This document shows, in pieces, positions 60,851 to 64,000 of a stretch of DNA of 64,000 bases (its first letter is position 1; the number at the start of each line of letters is the position of its first letter). The notes beneath the pieces were generated by a model. That model did not search any database and had not been told where the DNA came from. It saw only the letters and a program-made list of their open reading frames with translations. Source of the DNA: Leptolinea sp. HRD-7 (lineage in GTDB: Bacteria > Chloroflexota > Anaerolineae > Anaerolineales > Anaerolineaceae); contig AP024710.1 of the NCBI GenBank assembly GCA_024363285.1, positions 2,512,001 through 2,576,000 on the forward strand. The letters are read 5' to 3'. The translations under genes and the position numbers were made by a program.

Positions 60851-61663
60851 TTGACCAATTGTTTGCCGAATGTCGAATTTAGTGGCATCAGCATAGCCGG
60901 TCCTGTGCGCGAAGATAACCAGGATTCAATTTACTTGCCTGATCCTGATCTTGCGCGAAATTATGGTCAACTATTTGCGATCGCGGATGGAATGGGCGGT
61001 TATTCATTAGGGAATATTGCCAGCCGAATGGCGATCGACTCTGTATCTTCCGCTGTCTATTCCATGGAACATCCAAACCCTTCAGCGCTAAAGACCGGGA
61101 TTGACCGGGCAAATCTCCAGGTTTACAACACCGCAATAAAAAATGGTGTAGGTCGAATGGGGACAACCATAACCGCAGCGTACGTCATCGGTGACACTCT
61201 TCACCTGGGGCATATCGGTGACAGCCGGGCGTATATGGTGCGAAACGGAAGATCAACTTGCCTTACGGTTGATCATACTCAGGTTGGCGAAATGGTCAGA
61301 GCGAAATTGCTCTCACCTGACCGGGTCAGAACCCACGCGAGCCGGTCGGTGTTGACGCGGGCTGTCGGTATTGATTTATTTGTTCGACCGGATATCACAA
61401 ACCATCACTTACAAGAGGGAGACCGCATAATCCTTTGTACGGATGGGGTTTGGTCTGTAATTGAAGACGTGGAATTTGGAACAAAAACGAAAAATCTGCC
61501 GGTCGAAATGATCAGTCAAAGTCTAATTGATCTGGCTTTGACTCGTGAGACAGACGATAACGCATCGGTTATTGCGTTTGAAATAACCGGACTTTCCTTT
61601 CCGGTGATTAATCCACCACCCCGCAAAATCCACTGGCTGCAAAAATTGAGGAAAATGATCTAA
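60851..61663 (+). CDS. PP2C-type Ser/Thr protein phosphatase
   Basis: This 270-residue protein starts at TTG 60851, with GGGAG 9 bases upstream and no in-frame ATG nearby. PP2C metal-site motifs are REDNQDSIYL (20-29), LFAIADGMGGY (41-51), LHLGHIGDSRAYMVR, LTVDHTQVGEMV and TRETDDNASVIAF near the end. It should reverse phosphorylation by the kinase encoded next, whose ATG overlaps the TAA by one base. The pair resembles PrpC/PrkC and Stp/Stk operons. There is no membrane segment. Confidence 0.9.
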   Translation: MTNCLPNVEFSGISIAGPVREDNQDSIYLPDPDLARNYGQLFAIADGMGGYSLGNIASRMAIDSVSSAVYSMEHPNPSALKTGIDRANLQVYNTAIKNGVGRMGTTITAAYVIGDTLHLGHIGDSRAYMVRNGRSTCLTVDHTQVGEMVRAKLLSPDRVRTHASRSVLTRAVGIDLFVRPDITNHHLQEGDRIILCTDGVWSVIEDVEFGTKTKNLPVEMISQSLIDLALTRETDDNASVIAFEITGLSFPVINPPPRKIHWLQKLRKMI

Positions 61664-62667
61664 TGAATGCCTATGCTATAATGAATCCCACTATGCTTCA
61701 AATTGGCGACCAATTTGACCGGTATCAAATTCAAGCCCATATGGCACAGGGGGGGATGAGTGATATTTACCGGGCATTTGACCTGGTGAATCGCCGTGAG
61801 GTGGTGATAAAGGTTCCAGACCAAACCATGTTGGGAGATCCGGCTCAATATGAACGCTTTCAGCGTGAACTGGAAGTGATGGACACTTTAGATCATCCGG
61901 CTATTCTCAAAGGACTTGGATCCGGAAAGTTTAATCGCATTCCATTTTTGGTCACTGAATATGTGGAAGGAACATCGCTGCGGTCGTTGATCGAAAGTTC
62001 CGCACCACTTCCAGTTGAAAAGGCTATAGAACTGGCGCGTAAAATAGCTGATGGTATGTCATATTGCCATAAAAATGGCGTGATCCACCGGGATTTGAAA
62101 CCTGAGAATATTTTTATAACCGAAATTAACCAACCGGTTATCATGGATTTTGGATTGGCGTTGACAAAAGGCGCTCACCGGGTTACATACTCAAATTTAA
62201 GCGCCACTATGGGAACACCGGATTATATGTCTCCGGAACAAATTGACGGTAGACGCGGTGACCAACGCACAGATATCTATGCGCTGGGCATTATTTTTTT
62301 TGAAATGCTTACCGGTCGTCCACCATTTACTGGTGATTCACCTATGGTGGTTATGTCTCAACATTTGAATTCATTGCCCCCCAGGGTAGATAAATTGAAC
62401 GCGGCGGTACCACAAAATATTGCCGCTATTGTTTCTACCTGCTTGCAGAAAGACCCGGACGCGCGTTTTTCATCTATGGACGCAATGATTGAAGCATTGG
62501 ACAACCCAGAGGCGGTAGATACCAGAATATTGGATCGGAAACCACTTTCAACTGACGGCGGACCTTCACTGGCTATGCTTCAGATTTGGAAAGGGATTGG
62601 ATTGTCCATTGGAGTGCTGATTGCATTAATTATTCTCGCCTTGATCCTGCAGACCATGAGACCATAA
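61663..62667 (+). CDS. Membrane Ser/Thr protein kinase
   Basis: This 334-residue Hanks-type kinase has a Gly-loop (MAQGGMSDIYRAFD), Lys50 (VVIKV), HRD at 142-144 (VIHRDLKPEN), DFG at 162-164 and PDYMSPEQIDGRRGDQRTDIYALGII. One C-terminal membrane helix (IGLSIGVLIALIILALIL) ends the chain with no outer sensor domain, so the trigger is probably intracellular or supplied by a partner. GAGGAAA precedes the ATG. The glnA ATG is 17 bases downstream, with AAGGGGAG in the gap, which points to co-transcription. Confidence 0.9.
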   Translation: MNAYAIMNPTMLQIGDQFDRYQIQAHMAQGGMSDIYRAFDLVNRREVVIKVPDQTMLGDPAQYERFQRELEVMDTLDHPAILKGLGSGKFNRIPFLVTEYVEGTSLRSLIESSAPLPVEKAIELARKIADGMSYCHKNGVIHRDLKPENIFITEINQPVIMDFGLALTKGAHRVTYSNLSATMGTPDYMSPEQIDGRRGDQRTDIYALGIIFFEMLTGRPPFTGDSPMVVMSQHLNSLPPRVDKLNAAVPQNIAAIVSTCLQKDPDARFSSMDAMIEALDNPEAVDTRILDRKPLSTDGGPSLAMLQIWKGIGLSIGVLIALIILALILQTMRP

Positions 62668-62684
62668 TTAAGGGGAGCGCGACT

Positions 62685-64000
62685 ATGACCGGGGAATTAT
62701 CTAACGATGATATTGTAAAACTGACTGAGGAAAACCATATCCGGTTCATTGATCTTCAATTTACGGATATTGTCGGTGTGGTAAAAAACATCACCATCCC
62801 CGCTCATGAATTACCCGCTGCGTTGGAACAGGGTATCTGGTTTGACGGTTCATCTATAGAAGGTTTTGCGCGTGTTGCTGAAAGCGACATGCATTTGCGC
62901 CCTGATATATCCACTTACGCGATTGTCCCCTGGTTAACGGGTGATGACGCTACAGTGCGATTGATCTGTGATGTTTACACACCGGAAGGTCAACCATTTC
63001 AGGGAGATCCGCGCGGAGTGTTGCGGAAAGCTTTGGAGGCCGCCGGTGATATGGGGTTCTCGTATTTTACCGGGCCTGAACTTGAATTCTTTCTGTTTAA
63101 ATCCAATGATGGATGTGCTCCCGAAATTCCCAATCCACATGATGAGGGCAGTTATTTTGACGCGCCTTCGGATATGGCATCCGGCTTACGCCGTCAAATG
63201 ACCACCGCGCTGGAGGCATTCGGGTTGAAGGTGGAAGCCATGCACCATGAAGGTGCGCCGGGCCAGCATGAAATTGACTTTCGGTATTCTGATGCGTTGA
63301 AAACCGCCGACAGTGCCGTTACATTGCGGGTGGCTCTAAAGGTGATCGCGCAGCAAAACGGCCTGTATTGTTCCTTCATGCCGAAGCCGATCCGCGGGTT
63401 AAATGGGTCCGGAATGCATGTCCACCAGAGCCTCACGTACGCGGCAACCGGAAGGAACGCGTTTTCTGACCCCGGTGACCCGCATGGACTTTCACAAATT
63501 GCCAAGCAGTTCATTGCCGGGCAATTATTCCACGCGCGAGGAATGTGCGCTGTTCTGGCACCATTAATCAATTCGTATAAACGGTTGGTCGCCGGATATG
63601 AAGCCCCGGTGTATGTCACCTGGGCGCGAATCAACCGGTCGGCACTTATTCGAGTTCCCCGATCATCCGATGAATCGCTGGCACGGCTGGAATTACGCTG
63701 CCCGGATCCAAGTTGCAATCCATATCTGGCGTTTGCCGTTATGCTGGCAGCCGGGCTGGATGGAATTCGCCGGAATTTACCAGTACCAGAAGCCACGGAA
63801 GAAAATATCTACCTGCTGGAACGTAATTCACGCCCGAAATCATCCATTCTTCCGGGGTCTTTATCCCACGCGCTGGACGATCTGGAGAAGGATGAGGTCA
63901 TCTGCCAGGCGTTAGGGCCTCATGTTCTGGACAGGTTTGTCAGCGCGAAACGGTTAGAATGTGAAGATTTCCGACTGGAAGTCACACCGTGGGAATTAAA
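62685..64000 (+). CDS. glnA: Type I glutamine synthetase (3' end cut by right edge)
   Basis: This frame starts at ATG 62685 with AAGGGGAG upstream and stays open to the window edge, giving 438 residues. Active-site motifs are WFDGSSIEGFA, FTGPELEFFLF, GQHEIDFRY, MPKPIRGLNGSGMHVHQSL (His), NSYKRLVAGYEAP and LELRCPDPSCNPYLA. The segment after FFLF is short (SNDGCAPEIPNPHDEGSYF), so the 25-residue insertion of the adenylylated beta type is missing. The usual adenylylation site is ENIYLLERNS here, without NLYDLP. The enzyme joins glutamate and ammonia using ATP. Only a few C-terminal residues are missing if length is typical (about 445). Confidence 0.93.
   Translation, partial: MTGELSNDDIVKLTEENHIRFIDLQFTDIVGVVKNITIPAHELPAALEQGIWFDGSSIEGFARVAESDMHLRPDISTYAIVPWLTGDDATVRLICDVYTPEGQPFQGDPRGVLRKALEAAGDMGFSYFTGPELEFFLFKSNDGCAPEIPNPHDEGSYFDAPSDMASGLRRQMTTALEAFGLKVEAMHHEGAPGQHEIDFRYSDALKTADSAVTLRVALKVIAQQNGLYCSFMPKPIRGLNGSGMHVHQSLTYAATGRNAFSDPGDPHGLSQIAKQFIAGQLFHARGMCAVLAPLINSYKRLVAGYEAPVYVTWARINRSALIRVPRSSDESLARLELRCPDPSCNPYLAFAVMLAAGLDGIRRNLPVPEATEENIYLLERNSRPKSSILPGSLSHALDDLEKDEVICQALGPHVLDRFVSAKRLECEDFRLEVTPWEL

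Noticed and set aside
1..64000. Search for mobile elements, prophage genes, CRISPR arrays, rRNA and a replication origin
   Set aside because: No transposase, integrase, phage structural gene, regular repeat-spacer array or rRNA sequence was seen. The single tRNA at 24618 has no integrase or direct-repeat copy beside it.

Overview
The window looks like a piece of chromosome from a Gram-positive-type (monoderm) member of the Chloroflexota, most likely Anaerolineae. This is an inference. It rests on moderate GC with tight operons, Thr/Pro-rich linkers after membrane anchors or lipoboxes, DUF4332, serine/threonine kinases fused to PD40 propellers, many ABC-plus-adaptor export clusters without a TolC-like gene, and FemAB-type ligases. 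I see no insertion sequence, integrase, phage gene, CRISPR array or rRNA. There is one tRNA.

Layout. 1-8.3 kb: a cell-surface M14 carboxypeptidase-like protein cut by the left edge, a YdcF protein, a small ABC exporter with a divergent adaptor lipoprotein, the ComM/YifB ATPase, a zincin-like protein and a DUF4332 protein. 8.4-17.4 kb: RidA, then a dense run of a two-component system and exopolysaccharide genes (GT2, polyprenyl-phosphate sugar transferase, nucleotide-sugar dehydratase, two FemAB-like ligases). 17.4-24.7 kb: two membrane kinases with extracellular PD40 propellers, a T/P-rich anchored protein, PsuG, a PHP phosphoesterase and tRNA-Leu(UAA). 24.7-33 kb: a glycan and surface-sugar island with two multi-TM proteins and a six-gene reverse-strand operon. 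33-35 kb: two related pentapeptide-repeat proteins and a lipoprotein. 35.4-49.8 kb: two adjacent ABC export clusters with five membrane fusion proteins, three ATPases and two permeases. 50-64 kb: a long-form formyltetrahydrofolate ligase and then nitrogen-related genes: a GlnE-type adenylyltransferase, an ArsB/NhaD-type permease, Amt, an APC permease, a PP2C/kinase pair and glutamine synthetase, which is cut by the right edge.

The most interesting points are in the nitrogen region. The GlnE homologue carries two ACT-like domains between its two nucleotidyltransferase halves, as if the glutamine-sensing part of GlnD had been built into the adenylyltransferase. A palindrome ACCC-N4-GGGT recurs upstream of three consecutive transporter genes. 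glnA appears co-transcribed with a PP2C phosphatase and a Ser/Thr kinase, and its sequence is of the short alpha type, which is normally not adenylylated. In the export region, one ABC ATPase carries a C-terminal extension that reads like a degenerate cyclic-nucleotide-binding fold, and a small Gly/Met-rich lipoprotein sits in an operon with three membrane fusion proteins.

Start codons were chosen from ribosome-binding sites and overlaps, so several starts lie downstream of the longest open frame. Family names come from recognisable motifs; no database search was run.
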